Shown here in pieces: positions 1-34,244 of a stretch of DNA of 64,000 nucleotides (positions within the stretch are counted from its first letter, which is position 1; each line of letters begins with the position of its first letter). Source of the DNA: Triplophysa rosa (lineage: Eukaryota > Chordata > Actinopteri > Cypriniformes > Nemacheilidae). Below the pieces are notes generated by a model. That model ran no database searches and was not told the origin of the DNA. It was given only the letters and a program-made list of their open reading frames with translations. Location of the stretch: NCBI RefSeq assembly GCF_024868665.1, contig NC_079898.1, forward strand, positions 22,273,745 to 22,337,744, written 5' to 3'. Position numbers and translations under genes: made by a program.

Positions 1-79
1 GACTTTGAATAATGATGAAAAAAGCAGAGCAAAATTAAATACTGTTTCTAAGTAACTCAAGAAGCTTTTAAAATGCCAA

Positions 80-517
80 TTAAAGGGATACTTCACCCAA
101 AAATGAATTTCTGTCATCATTTACTCACCTTCAAGTTGTTCCAAATCTGTATACATTTCTTTGTTCTGATGAACACAGAGAAAGATATTTGCAAGAATGC
201 TTGTAACCAAACAGATCTTGACACCCATTGACTACCACAGTAGGGAAAAAACAATGGTTAGTCAAAAGTGCCCCAGAACTGTTTGCTGTCCTACATTCTT
301 CAAAATGTCTTCTTTTGTGTTCAACAGAAAAAAAATGATAAAGTCATTTTTCCTACTATGGTAGCCAATGGATGTCGAGATCTGTTTGGTTATAAGCATT
401 ATTCCAAATATCTTTCTCTGTGTTCATCAAAACAAAGAAATTCATACACATTTGGAATAACTCGAAGGTGAGTAAATAATGACAGAATTTTCGTTTTTGG
501 GTGAAGTATCCCTTTAA
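80..517. mobile_element. TTAA-flanked palindromic MITE (family A, copy 1)
   Basis: TTAA (80-83) and TTAA (514-517) flank a 430-bp element whose ends are inverted copies: AAAGGGATACTTCACCCAAAAA on the left and its near-complement, ending TATCCCTT, on the right. The two arms match for more than 150 bp. TTAA duplication fits piggyBac- or Kolobok-type mobilisation. It has no coding capacity. Copies occur at 49.5 and 56.5 kb. Confidence 0.8.
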
Positions 518-839
518 GGAACGTTTTCACAAATTCTAGGCAGATATGACTAAGGTTACATTGAATAGGCCTATTCTAAAATATAACATAGTTTCTTGTT
601 TTGGATTTTATAAGCAATAATTTCCACAGTTGCATTTGTGTTAGGCTACTCCATATATTAGGAATTTACTATTCTAAAATGTGGAAAAATATAAAGAATA
701 CGTTTCCCTAAAAATGTATATTATTTTCTCTATTGCTCGTAGATGTCTTTATCATCTCAACAATGATGACTGGAGGGAATCAATACAACACGGAGAGGAC
801 AGAATAACGCCTTTAATAAATAATAAGGGCAGAATATAT

Positions 840-1150
840 TAACGCAACCGGCGTGCGTGTGTGGCCGCGCCTCTCTTAAACTCACAGTGACACAGTCTCA
901 CAACACACAAAACACAAGTTTGGGCATTATTTACTATCCGCGTCTCTCTGGTGACAGCGTACTATGGGATATGGTTTAGTTTTACTTCAGCTTGAACGAT
1001 TGGAAGGATTAAATCTGCTGTGAAGACGGGAAAGAAGCGGACTTTCAGCGGCATGCGGAGGAATTAAGAAGCCGCTGGATCGGAGCGTCGAAGCAGGATC
1101 GCTCTGAAATCCAGTCCGCGGACTGAGGCCTACAGTTCCGCAGCCGATAC
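840..1150 (+). promoter_or_regulatory. Probable fam135a promoter and first untranslated exon
   Basis: This is the first CpG-richer, non-repetitive stretch upstream of fam135a (gccgcgcctc, gcggcatgcgg, ccgcggactg), set in AT-rich DNA. It contains no long reading frame. A splice donor could lie at the GTACGTG near 1153. The transcription start cannot be placed from sequence alone. Confidence 0.45.
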
Positions 1151-1553
1151 ATGTACGTGATTTTTAATACAACATCAGATAAAGGTTGAAAAAAATATCG
1201 CCGCTTGTTGCGGATTCGTCTGTGAGTGTGAAAACGTGTCCGTTACCTTAAGCAAATAGTGTTGTGTTTGTAAAAGCTGGTCATTTGACAAGCAAAGCAG
1301 GCTAAAGCTAGCAACCTCACAGGACACAAGTAACGTTAAAATTCACAAATTGACATAGAAATGTAAACTGTTACAAATACATGAGTAAATTTGAATTATT
1401 GCTTGTTCAGTTCTGTTGCTGAGAATAGTTGTTAATGAAGTTGAGCCGGTTTATCAAATGCTTTTAGATGCATAACTTATATATGAGCGGATTTTATCGG
1501 AGAAAAAAACTATTTGATTCAAGATTTACACGTATGACTGTCTCTGTCTACAG

Positions 1554-1605
1554 GTTTGTGTTGATCAGTTGACATGAGGAGAGATACTGGACTGAGTCAG
1601 GACGG
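1554..1605 (+). other. fam135a: Candidate 5' exon of fam135a (untranslated, or alternative start)
   Basis: A pyrimidine-rich tract ending in CTACAG precedes 1554, and 1605 is followed by GTGAGAG, a good donor. The 52-nt segment carries one ATG at 1574. If spliced to the start exon at 4349, this ATG opens a 23-codon uORF that stops before the FAM135A start. If spliced to the second AG (exon from 4360), it is in frame with the FAM135A start and would add 23 residues. The exon itself is predicted, not proven. Confidence 0.5.
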
Positions 1606-2210
1606 GTGAGAGCCATTTAAACATTGTACACGCAAGTCTTTCTGATAATATTATCAAATGATTCATGCTATAATCATCCTAAACTATTGAATCCATGTGC
1701 TGGATATGATGTTTCACTCTATTCAAAGTGCACTGTAAAGCTTGGGGGTGATATAAAGCAATAGCAATCATGAACGGCTCTTACTGTATGTGTACTGTAC
1801 ATGTCCATTAATGCTTTACAAATGTAAACCTGGCGATCTATACTAGTGCCTTTAAGTGTATGCATTATATATGTTCATTAGGGCTTCGGCAATGCATATT
1901 TGGGATAGACAATTTTTTATTAGCATATTACAAAGTGTTCAATATTGGAAGGGTAATCTGTTGAGACAGATTGCTGCGTTTTTGGATCTTGCTTTAGGAT
2001 TGTCGTTGATCTAGTATTTTACTAGAAAGTTTGAAATTAAACACTGTTTTATTTGGCCGTACATGTGGCTTAAATGGAATTAAATATCATCTTAACCTCA
2101 GAGCTCATGATCACTCATAGGTTTATGTTATCACTAAAAATCATTTGCGAAATGATGAAAATGAATGTGATTTTTTTTACATCCGTAAACCAACTTGTGC
2201 ACTCTGGACA

Positions 2211-2275
2211 GAGAGAGAGCGAAAGAGAGAGAGAGAGAGAGAGAGAGGAAGAAAGCAAGCAAGCAAGCGAAGAAT
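2211..2275. repeat. (GA)n and (AAGC)n simple repeat
   Basis: A run of GAGA units is followed by tandem AAGC units. It lies in the intron before the fam135a start exon. Confidence 0.85.
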
Positions 2276-2988
2276 AGAAGGGCATTCAAGGATATGAGCA
2301 TATGCCAAGGTGTAGGGCAACATAACAGCGATATCATGTTCATTTTCTCAGGCACAGCTCAAAAAACAGAGGAAGGAAAGTGGCTCTCATGGACATAATG
2401 GCATTTACATATAATGGCATGTTTCATGTTTTATACCTGTGCTGTATTGTAAACACGCACCCACACGCTGCAGTCAGACAGTGGTATGGGTTTCCACTGC
2501 TTAACACATGTTTGAAAGGAATATCTTACTGTGGTCGATCTGATTTGACTGTGATTTGCATGGGAAGGGCGTCTGCGGCTAGTCTTTCAATTAAGGCTAC
2601 TAATCTGTATTAATGAAAGCTAAATCTCCTGGTAATGCAACAAAGCAGATGAAATCCTCCAGGGAGTTGGCTCGCCCGGCGTTAACGGAGGTATTTGCAT
2701 CCGAGCATCTGAAGTTCTCGTGCTGGACTTGTCAGCATCTTACTTCACACCTACGGCGCTGTAACTGTGGTTTGCAAATAGATAGTGAATCATTCTGAAA
2801 CAGCCCGTGGGGTGTGTGAAAGTATTCTGTGGTCATTCAGGACAAGCACGGGCAGTGCTTAAATATACTGAGCTAAATAGCACAGAGATATTCTGTAGGC
2901 ATCGGTCTTGTGCGATAACTCATGCATGTCTGCAGATAAGAATGCAGTTTGGGAGGTTTAAATGTCAAGAGCGAGTCATACTTGTCTT

Positions 2989-3334
2989 TAGGGCTGCTCG
3001 ATTATGACAAAAAACATAATCACGATTATTTTGGCCAATATTGAGATCCCGATTATTTAACACGATTACTCATTAACTTTTAAAACAACATCGAAAATAA
3101 ATAACTTTGCTTTTAAACTGTGAATTCAATTGAAAAATAAATGTAAAGAAATAGCACAGCTGAACCACTGTAAAAGAAGGGGGTGCGCTGTGGATTTATA
3201 CCACGAGAAAAGAGAGGATCCTTGCAAAATGGAATGTGATACAATAATCGTTTTACCTCGATTATTTTGTTTTTGTAATTGTTGAAGCCAAAATTGACGA
3301 TTACAATTAATTTTCGATTAATTGCACAGCCCTA
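2989..3334. mobile_element. hAT-type MITE with perfect 8-bp duplication
   Basis: TAGGGCTG...CAGCCCTA terminal inverted repeats are flanked by CTTGTCTT on both sides (2981-2988 and 3335-3342). An 8-bp target duplication is the hAT signature. The interior is AT-rich with clustered CGATTA motifs and no reading frame. It lies in the intron before the fam135a start exon. Confidence 0.85.
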
Positions 3335-3604
3335 CTTGTCTTATAAACCTGGGTCAAAGTTACTTGGTGCAGTGGAGGTGTGTTAGGTCGCATTCGTCTC
3401 ATTTGCAACATTTTGACTTTGCTGATTCTGCTCTTTTGGATTCAGTTCCCTCTCAATCCAACATTTGTTTTATTCTTATTTTAAATAATAAAGAGTTACA
3501 TATTGAGGCATTGTGTGGTTTTGGATTTTTCTAGCAACTTTTCTCTTGGTTTCTTGCAACTGAGCCCTGTACTTTAAAAAATACTGAAATACTAGCCTTA
3601 CTAT

Positions 3605-4276
3605 TTAAAGCGGCCGTGCAACGGTGTTTCATGCATTCTGACTTCTTTACGATGTTAAACGTGCAGTCTTCTCATGCTTAACATGGTCAACTTGTCAAAA
3701 AACGTGTTGGACGTATTACTTAGTATTTCTGTGCTTGATACACTCCCCCAGCGATCGTACAGGTTTCGGAACGTTTTTTTCGAACATATGAAACTGTTTC
3801 GTAACAATTTTTTTTAGCCCACGCGGCAGCAAGGAGAGCAGGAGAAGGAGCATGTGCAGACGTCACTTTCACTTGTGTGCAGGAGAGAGAGAGAGAGCAT
3901 ACGTTCGCGAAGTTCAGGTGTTTGTTTGTTCACTTTATTTGGGTGATGAATGTTATATAAACGGTGGATATAACGCTGGATTTGGAGATCGTTTGAAACT
4001 GATATATGGAGCCGTCCCAGCGCTAAAAGATGCGGTGAGTGAAACTGATGTCTGTGTTTTGTTGGCAATGGGTGCGCACGTGCTTTAGTTCAGCCTACCC
4101 CTCCCCCCCCCACACGCGCCGTATGCTTTCGGAAATAACCGTACAGCCGTATCTATCTTTTATAAATGTGATCAAACTAAATACTCTTCGAAGATACGAA
4201 GTATGCAATACTACTCTTTAGGTACTCAAGATTAATATGAGATTGGCAGAAACCGCGTGTGTTACGGCCGCTTTAA
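3605..4276. mobile_element. TTAA-flanked element just before the fam135a start exon
   Basis: Ends AGCGGCCGT and ACGGCCGCT are inverted repeats between TTAA at 3605-3608 and 4273-4276. The right end is only about 70 bp upstream of the splice acceptor at 4348. No transposase was found. Confidence 0.65.
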
Positions 4277-18793
<14,517 letters not shown>

Positions 18794-19719
18794 CCTCCTA
18801 GGTCGGAAGAATCCAGAGCGAATACCTCACTCCAAATTGACTTTTTTCGACCATTTTTATGATTTGTTTTTTCACGGTTATATGTATGCTTGTGGAGGTA
18901 AAGCAAAAATATATCAGTGTTATTTTTGTTTCTACTTAGCCTGTTGTGAATGTGGAATTTATAATTTTCATTTTTCAACGGCCATTTTTTAAAGAATAAT
19001 TTTAATTTCCTATTCATCTTTAAGAAACTCTATCCTCCTTATGGTATTATTTTCAGTGTTACTTATGTCAAACATTACTTTTTACCATTTTTGTTTAGCG
19101 ATTCATTCTAGTAAACTATCTTATACTAAACTGGAAATGTAGCTGCTAAAAGAAGAATGAAATATTTATTTGGGGTGGAGATTCGGGTCTTCAAGGTGAA
19201 AGCACGTTCAATTGAACATTGGTGTCCGAGTTGGCTTGCATCTGACCTGCATACATTTTTCTATCAAATTGCCATTTGACTACATTTTTTACAAAACAAT
19301 TTTTTTTAATACCACGTCAAAGGTTTCCCGAACATGTGATTGTAGCTAAAACAAAGCAGCCTTGGACTGTGTTGGTTTTATACGATGTCTCTGGTGCCCA
19401 TTGCATTGTCATGCACAATTTAAACCCAGCCTGGTGTTGGGTGGAAAACACACGCTTGGCATGTTAGTGTTTTAATTTAAGTATGGGGAATACTGGTAAC
19501 TAGTTAACTGGGGTTGGGTGTGGATTAGACGGTTAGTTGAGTTTAATCGGCACAAAAAAACTGCAAACGGACCACATGGTTCTGGGAAAGTATTTATGTT
19601 TGGTTTCCTGTGGAGGAATTAATTGATGCTTGTGTGCAAAAAAACACTTTAAATAAAACATTAAATTTATTTTGTTTTTGTTAAAATGGTTTTGTATACA
19701 TTTCATGAAATGGATTCGC

Positions 19720-19725
19720 AATAAA
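19720..19725 (+). terminator. fam135a: Polyadenylation signal, fam135a 3'UTR end
   Basis: An AATAAA lies 0.93 kb past the fam135a stop and is followed by TG/TCT-rich sequence. The stretch 18794-19719 is AT-rich with no other gene and is read as 3'UTR. Another AATAAA near 19650 is an alternative. Confidence 0.5.
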
Positions 19726-20029
19726 TGTCTTCTCTTATAACAGAAATTTGATTGTTTCATTTTGCATTATTTTAAAGGAGTTTTTCCGCTCCGAAATGAA
19801 TATGTCCAAACCCATATGCCTTTTTTTCGTGGCTTCATGATTCTAACATTTTTTATCTGCAATTTGAATTTTTTGGGAAGAGCTGTGTAGTGTCAATGTA
19901 GCATGTTGTCCTCTAGATGGCTGTGTTTGCCAGATTGGGAAAACAGTGGAAGCCTATGATGCTGTTCATCATGGTATGTTTACCTTCTGTTGAATTTCTG
20001 TTGGACTTCCTGCTTGCACAACCAAACCT

Positions 20030-20635
20030 CTACAGATGATCCAGAATGCAGCGTCAAGAGTGGTCTTCAATGAACCGAAGAGAGCACACGTCATTCCTCT
20101 CTTCATTAAGTTACATTGGCTCCCTATAATCGCTCGCACCAAATTCAAGACTCCGCTCCTGGCCTACAAGACCACCACTGGTTTGGCACCCCCTTATCTT
20201 CATTCACTAATGAAACCTTATGTACCTGCCAGATCCTTACGCTCTGCAAACGAACGACGCCTTGTGGTGCCATCCCAAACATGTAAAAAATCGCTCTCAC
20301 GAACCTTTTCTGGATCGGTTCCACATTTGTGGAATGATCTGCCTGCTGCTACAAGATCGGCAGATTCTGTGGCCATCTTTAAGAACCGGCTGAAAACACA
20401 TCTCTTCCGTCAACACCTGACTGATCATTTCTGACTTCTATATCTTTTCTACTAGCTATATATATATATATATATATATAACTTAGCTCTGTACACTGTA
20501 GTAGGCCTTGTGAGACATGTTGTATGGCACTTATGCTTTTTGTTTTCCTAATGTTGACCCAATTGCTTCCATTGTTTACCCAACTTGTAAATCGCTTTGG
20601 ATATAAGCATCTGCTAAATGTAAATGTAATTTCTG
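20030..20635 (+). pseudogene. 3' fragment of an L2-like LINE (reverse-transcriptase ORF end and tail)
   Basis: An open stretch of 132 codons (20036-20434) reads like the C-terminus of fish LINE ORF2, with IQNAASRVV, LHWLPI and LWNDLP. It is followed by a (TA)n run and a 3' tail, AATCGCTTTGGATATAAGC ATCTGCTAAATG, typical of L2-type elements. The 5' part, including the catalytic core, is missing, so it is a dead 5'-truncated copy. Confidence 0.85.
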
Positions 20636-22099
20636 TTTCTATTTTGTAATTAGTAATGCTTATAATTAATGAATCAGAAATATGATTACAAATACTTTCT
20701 TATTCGTGATAGGCTAAAAAGCATTTGTTTGCATGAAATTATCCTGTGTAATAGTAATGTTTTGTTTGCTTTATTTAGCTCATTGTGTTTTATTGCATGT
20801 GGCCTCTTGAAACCAGCTGATCTTTGGAATGTGGGGTCACCATGGAAACCTAAAGACCTGAATGAAAGCAGCCTGTGGAACCACACCACCCCCTGGTCCT
20901 CTGGAGTCCCCCTGACTGCCTGACGGTTCAGTGTGATGATGTCATGTGTTGTGGGGTGGATGGTGAGAGATGACCTGGTCAGAGGCAAAAAAAAGTCTGA
21001 GATCGAAGGTTGTATGAATGTAAATGTGATCACAGCAGGGGTCAGCAGTTGAGGACAACACACAACCTTTTCCTGGAGGCTGAAGTTGCCATTAGACAGC
21101 GGACACCTTTTTGCACAAAAGAATTAGTGAATAATCCCCCATGACCTGTCATGACCCCTAAAAGGCCCTTAATCATCCCGCACACAAACAGCGAAGCTTC
21201 AATGAACGCAGTATAGTTGTGTTCTGGTATAGTTATTGCTAGAATATAAATCACAACAATAAATGTCTTGATTTTTATTAGTTTAAACTATCTTTTGAAG
21301 AGTCATTGCTGATGCTGAGACCTGAAAGTCTGTGTTTTTCATTTGTTAATTGTTAGATTAGTTTGTACTGCTGTAATGGTAAAATGTTTGGGGTTTTCAT
21401 TGGTTAGGGGTAGTCTGAATTCGTGTAATCTCAGACAGATTAATACTAATCTTGATGAGTAATCTGCTTGGTATGGATTTAATCTGGCCCAAGCAGGTTT
21501 TGAAATTTGCTTTATTTCCCCCAACACGGTTACAAGAAGAGGAAACCCTGTAAATTAATGAATTTATTGCGCCATTGTTACAAACTAACCGTACAGTTGA
21601 AATTTTTACTAACATACTAATGTTTACTAAATACTGTAGTTTCTTACTCCAGTAAAAGTGTGAGGAGATTTCAGTATTGTAAATGTATTTTAGTTTGTTT
21701 GCTATTAGTTTTACTATTAATTAACTGTGTATTGGATGCTATGGTTACAATACCATTGTGAATTTAATGTAGCGTGCCGATTAAACTAAATCAACGCATC
21801 TATTTTCTAACTCCTTAAAAACAAAACGGAATAATTTGTACCGTTATATACACACTCGTTCATCAAAACGTCTAACGATCTTCCTCATACCTGTTGTTGT
21901 TGCGTGTAATTTAAAGGAGGGTTCATACATACTCTTGAATGACAGGAGGGGGGATGCTGTTTACATCGTGTATGTCCACAGAGTGGACCACTGAGTTTAC
22001 AGTTTTCCTTAATATTACAACTTTATTCTGAAATGTTTATTGTGTATGTAAAAACGTTAAACCAACATCCTGCTGCTGTGTTAGTTGTTAGTGATTCGC
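20636..22099. other. Intergenic, fam135a to frmd1
   Basis: The stretch is mostly AT-rich and unique-looking. Short open frames in it show no family resemblance. A CRE-like TGATGTCA lies near 20937. No gene is supported. Confidence 0.5.
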
Positions 22100-22256
22100 A
22101 GAAAAGTGCCCCCCTCGCAGTTGCATTTTGGTTCAATCCGATCTGCATCTCCTCTGAGCTCTGATTCCAGCATGCGTAGTACGCGCGCGACGTTTGTGTG
22201 TCTCGTGAGTTTCGACCAAAGCAGGATAAACTTACTCTCTGGATTTAAAATAATCG
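22100..22256 (+). other. frmd1: Likely frmd1 promoter-proximal region and 5' untranslated exon
   Basis: A CpG-containing island (tacgcgcgcgacg) is followed by a strong donor, CG|GTAAGTG, after 22256. The next exon that continues into frmd1 begins at 26094 after TTTTGCAG. The exon start is not defined by sequence. The 22257-26093 intron holds a TTAA-flanked MITE (22966-23526), a GGCCCGG palindrome (24489-24728) and an L2-type tail (~25340-25380). Confidence 0.5.
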
Positions 22257-22961
22257 GTAAGTGTTATTTTTCTAATTGTGTTTTATTTAAAAAAAAATCC
22301 AATGCAGTTAATTAGATTTGTGCTACATTGATGTGGCCTGGATAATTGTAATTTTATTGACCAGGTGGACGGAATTGTTTGCTATATATTTGTTGTGTAA
22401 CTGCATTAATTATTCTACACCCCTATAATTTAATGTTCTTTTGTTGTAAGCCCCTTAGTTTTATCTTTGTGTGTTTTCAATATTTCAATGTTTATTCTGA
22501 ATGTTATTAACTCACTCAGGCGGTGAGATTGAAGTGTGCAAGGATATAGTCAAGACATAGGAATGCTTAGTCTAGTCCTCATTTGTCAATAAAATATGAA
22601 AAGCAAGTAATATATACATGCATTCCAACGTAGGACTTAATATGAAAGCTAATCTAACACAACATTTGTTACTTTAAACGCTATTCAAGTATTAAGAGGT
22701 GTATTCTTGCTGTGTGAACGCTACAGACAGGGAAACGGTTGAAATGTAATTGGGGATATAACAGAGACGACTCACCCGTGAACGTGCCTGAACACGACAG
22801 CGCATTCCGTGTGCAGAAGTGAATGATGCTGGATGACAACATGATGAGTGATCTTTATTACAGCCACAGCTGGGTGGAAAAACTGCTTTTGACCCCCCCA
22901 GATCCAAGTAAAGCTTTTTGCGATTGCAGCAACAGCAGCTGCTCTTCTGTAGTAACCTCGT

Positions 22962-23530
22962 TTAAAGGGGTGATATGACACGGCTGAAACAAATAGTATG
23001 GTTTGTTTTAGATGTAATGCAATGTTGATACACAATTTAAGGTTCAAACACGCTGTATTTTCCACATACCGTGCATGTTTGTATCTCCTCTTTGCTCCGC
23101 CTATCTGAAATGCGCAGATTTTTTACAAAGCTCATGGCTCTGAAAAGCGAGGTGTGCTATGATTGGCCAGTTAACCAGTGCGTAGTGATTGGTCGAATAC
23201 TGCAAGCGTGTGACGGAAATTTAACGTTTCTTACCATATTTGGAACATCAGGTTCGAAAGCAATTGTACTGACAGGTACGCCCACCTTACTTGTGTATAC
23301 ATTTGGGCGGTCTTAGTCAAATCATACCACGAACTGACGTAGATTTGTGGGGGTGTGGTTACACGAGGCGTTTCAGGCAGGTCTGGGTGAGCATTCGCTT
23401 TTAGATAGAATGCATCTTTTGTTCCAGCACTTTAATTTTTGCAATTTTACGTGTCTAATACATGCATGGGCAACTTATAACACACCAAAGACACAGAAAA
23501 ACACGTATTCGCGCCATATGACCCCTTTAA
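22962..23530. mobile_element. TTAA-flanked MITE (family B, copy 1)
   Basis: AGGGGTGATATGACACGG and CCATATGACCCCT ends sit between TTAA sites at 22962-22965 and 23527-23530. A copy nearly identical over its ~560 bp is at 55319-55885. An ~80-codon frame is open in both copies. It lies in frmd1 intron 1. Confidence 0.82.
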
Positions 23531-24488
23531 AGTGTCTGTCTGTAGTACGCCATTGCTTTGTTTCATGCGTTTGATTGCAACATCTTCATTGGTTTGCATT
23601 TATTTTTCCAACGGTGCAATGTCTTAAACAGACTCATCTTGTATCCTGTTGCCTAGACGTTTATCGACACCCATCAGGTTTTTCACTGGAACTGTATTTT
23701 GTAGTAGACACACTATTGCTGTGTTTTTAATGTGTTCAGAAGTGTTTGGAATGTGCTAAGGGAGGGAAAACACTCCCTATGTACACAGCCGATGTCTGTT
23801 TAGAACAGCGTGGCTGGGTTTAAGACTAGGTTTGAGTGATCTGCCTTTATCTTTGCCTATATCTACATGTCAGGTGGCTTTTCCGGTCTAAAGAATTCTT
23901 AAAGATTGATTTACAATTGTTCTCAGACAGGTGCGCACGCCTGAAAGATTGTGATGTGACGCATTTTAGTGGGATTTGGATGTGTGGATTTAAACGGCAT
24001 TCAATACCAGATAAATAATTTTATCTGACCAAACGAAAAATGTCTGTGAATAATACACAAAAAATAATACATCTGTGATTGTACGCCTACCCCGCATGTT
24101 GATCCAAAGCTTGTGTTCTGTTATTCATTTTTCAAGAATACAAGAAAATTAAGAAATCTTCCCATAGGTCCCATACACCAATGAAGGTCGAGAACTTTGA
24201 GGAACAGACAAATTTAAGTCATTCGTTCATTAATGTCTCTTCAACCATAGCTATTAAGTCAGATGTCCTGTATGTAAGTTTTTGCATGACTTCAGTAATG
24301 CACAAATTGATTTAAAGCTTAATAGCTTCTGGTCACTATGAACTTTACATGAGAACAGAGTTGCAATAAGAAAAATAAACTACATTAAAAATATCAAGAT
24401 GCAGGTTTGCAATGTCGAGTAAATATTGGCAGTTTTCATTTTCGGGTGAACTACTTAAAGGTCCTTCAGTCATCTCTGAAACATTATT

Positions 24489-24728
24489 GCCCGGTTTCAC
24501 AGACAAGGTTTAGGACTAGTCCCAGACTAAGAATGAAAGTTTGAGCAGTCTTAACTGAAAATAAATTGCCCTGACATATCTTTAAATATGCCGTTGCCAT
24601 TGTTTTATCTCAAGATGCACACCAGTAATGTATTCTTATAAGGCATTCTTATAAAGGCGACATAAATATCTTAATTCAACTAAGGCATAGTCCTGGTTTA
24701 AGATAAGATGTGTCTGTGAAACCGGGCC
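24489..24728. mobile_element. Palindromic MITE, GCCCGGTTTCACAGACA ends (copy 1)
   Basis: Ends GCCCGGTTTCACAGACA and TGTCTGTGAAACCGGGC are perfect inverted repeats 240 bp apart. The interior is shared with 34977-35216 in opposite orientation. It lies in frmd1 intron 1. Confidence 0.8.
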
Positions 24729-25334
24729 TTTAACTCCCACAGATCTAGATTGGGCCAAGAGAAGGGATCTCGAGACAGGTCAGATTAAATCTGATTAATT
24801 GATTTAAAGATAAAACCCCATAAATCCAACCCCGCAGAAAATTGTACCAACAAGGGGTTCTGACTGGAGGCTGCTTCAGTAACCTCACATACGTCTCCAA
24901 AAGATTTTTTACTATCCTTGGCGTCTCGTTCGGGCTAATCAAAAGAGATGCAATAGATTGTTAACATCATAACTCAGTTGTTAGTCTGTGTCTGTTCTTG
25001 TGTAAAATGTAAGGAATCTACGAATCGGGAAGAACCTCATTCCCCTGAGGCTGTAGCGGTTAACTGTACTTTAAGAGTCTTTATCACATGAAATCGCACA
25101 CAGGTGTGGACTGTCATTCTCTGAGTTGCCTGAAGGGATCTGCCTGCTTGCACGCCCAAGAAATAGGCTAAACCACTATAAATCCAGCGTGAGAGAAAAA
25201 ACAGCGTAATTGCGTTTAACAGCTAGTGAATATCATGACATTTCTGTTTGAGATTGGGATGTATGATGTAAAGCAGTTGAACGCTTAAAATGATTTGCAA
25301 GGAACACAAATACTAATAAAATGTATAGCCTGCC

Positions 25335-25380
25335 CTGAATGCACAAGTCGCTTTGGATAAAAGCGTCTGCCAAATGCGTA
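25335..25380 (+). repeat. L2-type 3' tail fragment in frmd1 intron 1
   Basis: AAGTCGCTTTGGATAAAAGC GTCTGCCAAATG is the conserved 3' tail used by L2 LINEs and partner SINEs. No body is recognisable next to it. Confidence 0.65.
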
Positions 25381-26103
25381 CAGGTGTTCAAGTAGTTGAA
25401 AAAAAGTTCATCTTTGAAATGTTTCTTTGTGCTACTTGGTTAGATTTGTGTAGTGCAATAACAAACCGTATATTTTTTCATTGTCAAATGAGTGAAAAGG
25501 TAAGAATTATTTTCGCTAAGTGAGTTTTGTGTCATCAAGTCAACAGTTTTTCAGTTCAGTAGAAATTCAGAGCAGGTGAAATGTGCCAGATAATGTGAGG
25601 AATGCAGCTGTGTTATGCGTCACAGGTGAGCTAATCTTCAATGTGAAACTTACTACAGAATCACAAACACTGCCCAAGAACCTTTATGCAATGCTTATTG
25701 TTTAGAAATTTAGTCATTATATAATTGCCTAATTGCGTGTTTGCACAAATTTCCGAGCCAGGACAGATTATGTAATGTAATGAACTTTGACATTTCTTTG
25801 TGATTCCTCAGTGTATAAGTACGATTATAATGTATGTTACTATTATGATTGTTAATATATTTCATGTATTTTTCGAGCCCTTTTTAAGTATTGAACTGTG
25901 GCGGTATAACTCGCCTTGGCTTGTATCTGTGCTCTGCACATAAATTTGATACCTTACATTGTACAGGTTAAGTGTGATATTACTTTTCTAAAAGGTGAAA
26001 CATATAATTTTAACACCCCAGCAACGACATGGAAATGAATCACAGCCAATCAGAGCTCCGTCTAAAGTCTAGTTTGTTTGTGTTCTTTTGCAGGCGTTGA
26101 AAA

Positions 26104-26139
26104 ATGAAGGGGCCAATACCCATGAACAGAAATTCTTGA
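26104..26139 (+). promoter_or_regulatory. Upstream ORF in frmd1 leader
   Basis: In the exon that starts at 26094, an ATG at 26104 opens an 11-codon frame ending in TGA at 26137-26139, 61 nt before the frmd1 start. A second upstream ATG at 26184 opens a frame that overlaps the frmd1 start out of frame and ends after it. Both could lower translation of the main frame. Conservation was not tested. Confidence 0.5.
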
Positions 26140-26200
26140 GTCAAGTCAAGAAGAAACAAGTTTGAGTGTGTGTGTGTCTGTGAATGAACTTTCATCGGAC

Positions 26201-33577
<7,377 letters not shown>

Positions 33578-33764
33578 GAAACAGGGGAGACTGTTGCTTG
33601 TTGATGGTTTGGACAGCAAAATGAAGACTGAACCATACAGTTAATGTGTGTTTCAGTGCTATTCAGCAGCCAGACAACAGGAACAATTGTGGGTTGTTTA
33701 AAGATTATATCACGCATATAGAATGGATGATAAATTTCTACTTTATTCTGCGCAACCTTGTGCG

Positions 33765-34244
33765 CAGTGTTGGGTAAGTTACTCTGAAAAAGTAATTAAT
33801 TACTAGTTACTAATTACACATTCGATAATGTAATTAGATTACTGTACAAGTTACTCTCTTCAAAAAGTATTTAATTACTTATTACTAATTACTTTCTATA
33901 TCCTACATCAACCTTGATTAGCTAAGTGATTCAAGGATAGACATGAAACGGCTCTTTTAATTCATTCAAATAAATAATATAATACTACATAAAGTATTAT
34001 TATTAATTACAAATGTGAGAATTATACATTAAAGCACAGATTTTAAAGTTAGACTTTGAATTTTGATGTAAATTTCTCTTCTGCACACACACATATTACA
34101 CAAAGTATTTAGTTTAATTACATCAGAAGTAACTGTAATTAAATTACAGAAAAAATAAGAGTAATCCCTTACTTTACTTTTTCAATGGAAAAGTAATTAA
34201 ATTACAGTAACTAATTACTTAGTAACTAGTTACACCCAACACTG
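33765..34244. mobile_element. hAT-type MITE, CAGTGTTGGG ends (copy 1)
   Basis: CAGTGTTGGG and CCCAACACTG are perfect terminal inverted repeats with perfect CTTGTGCG duplications (33757-33764 and 34245-34252). The 480-bp interior is rich in AGTAATTA motifs. It lies ~190 bp after the frmd1 stop, so it may be inside the 3'UTR. Confidence 0.88.
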
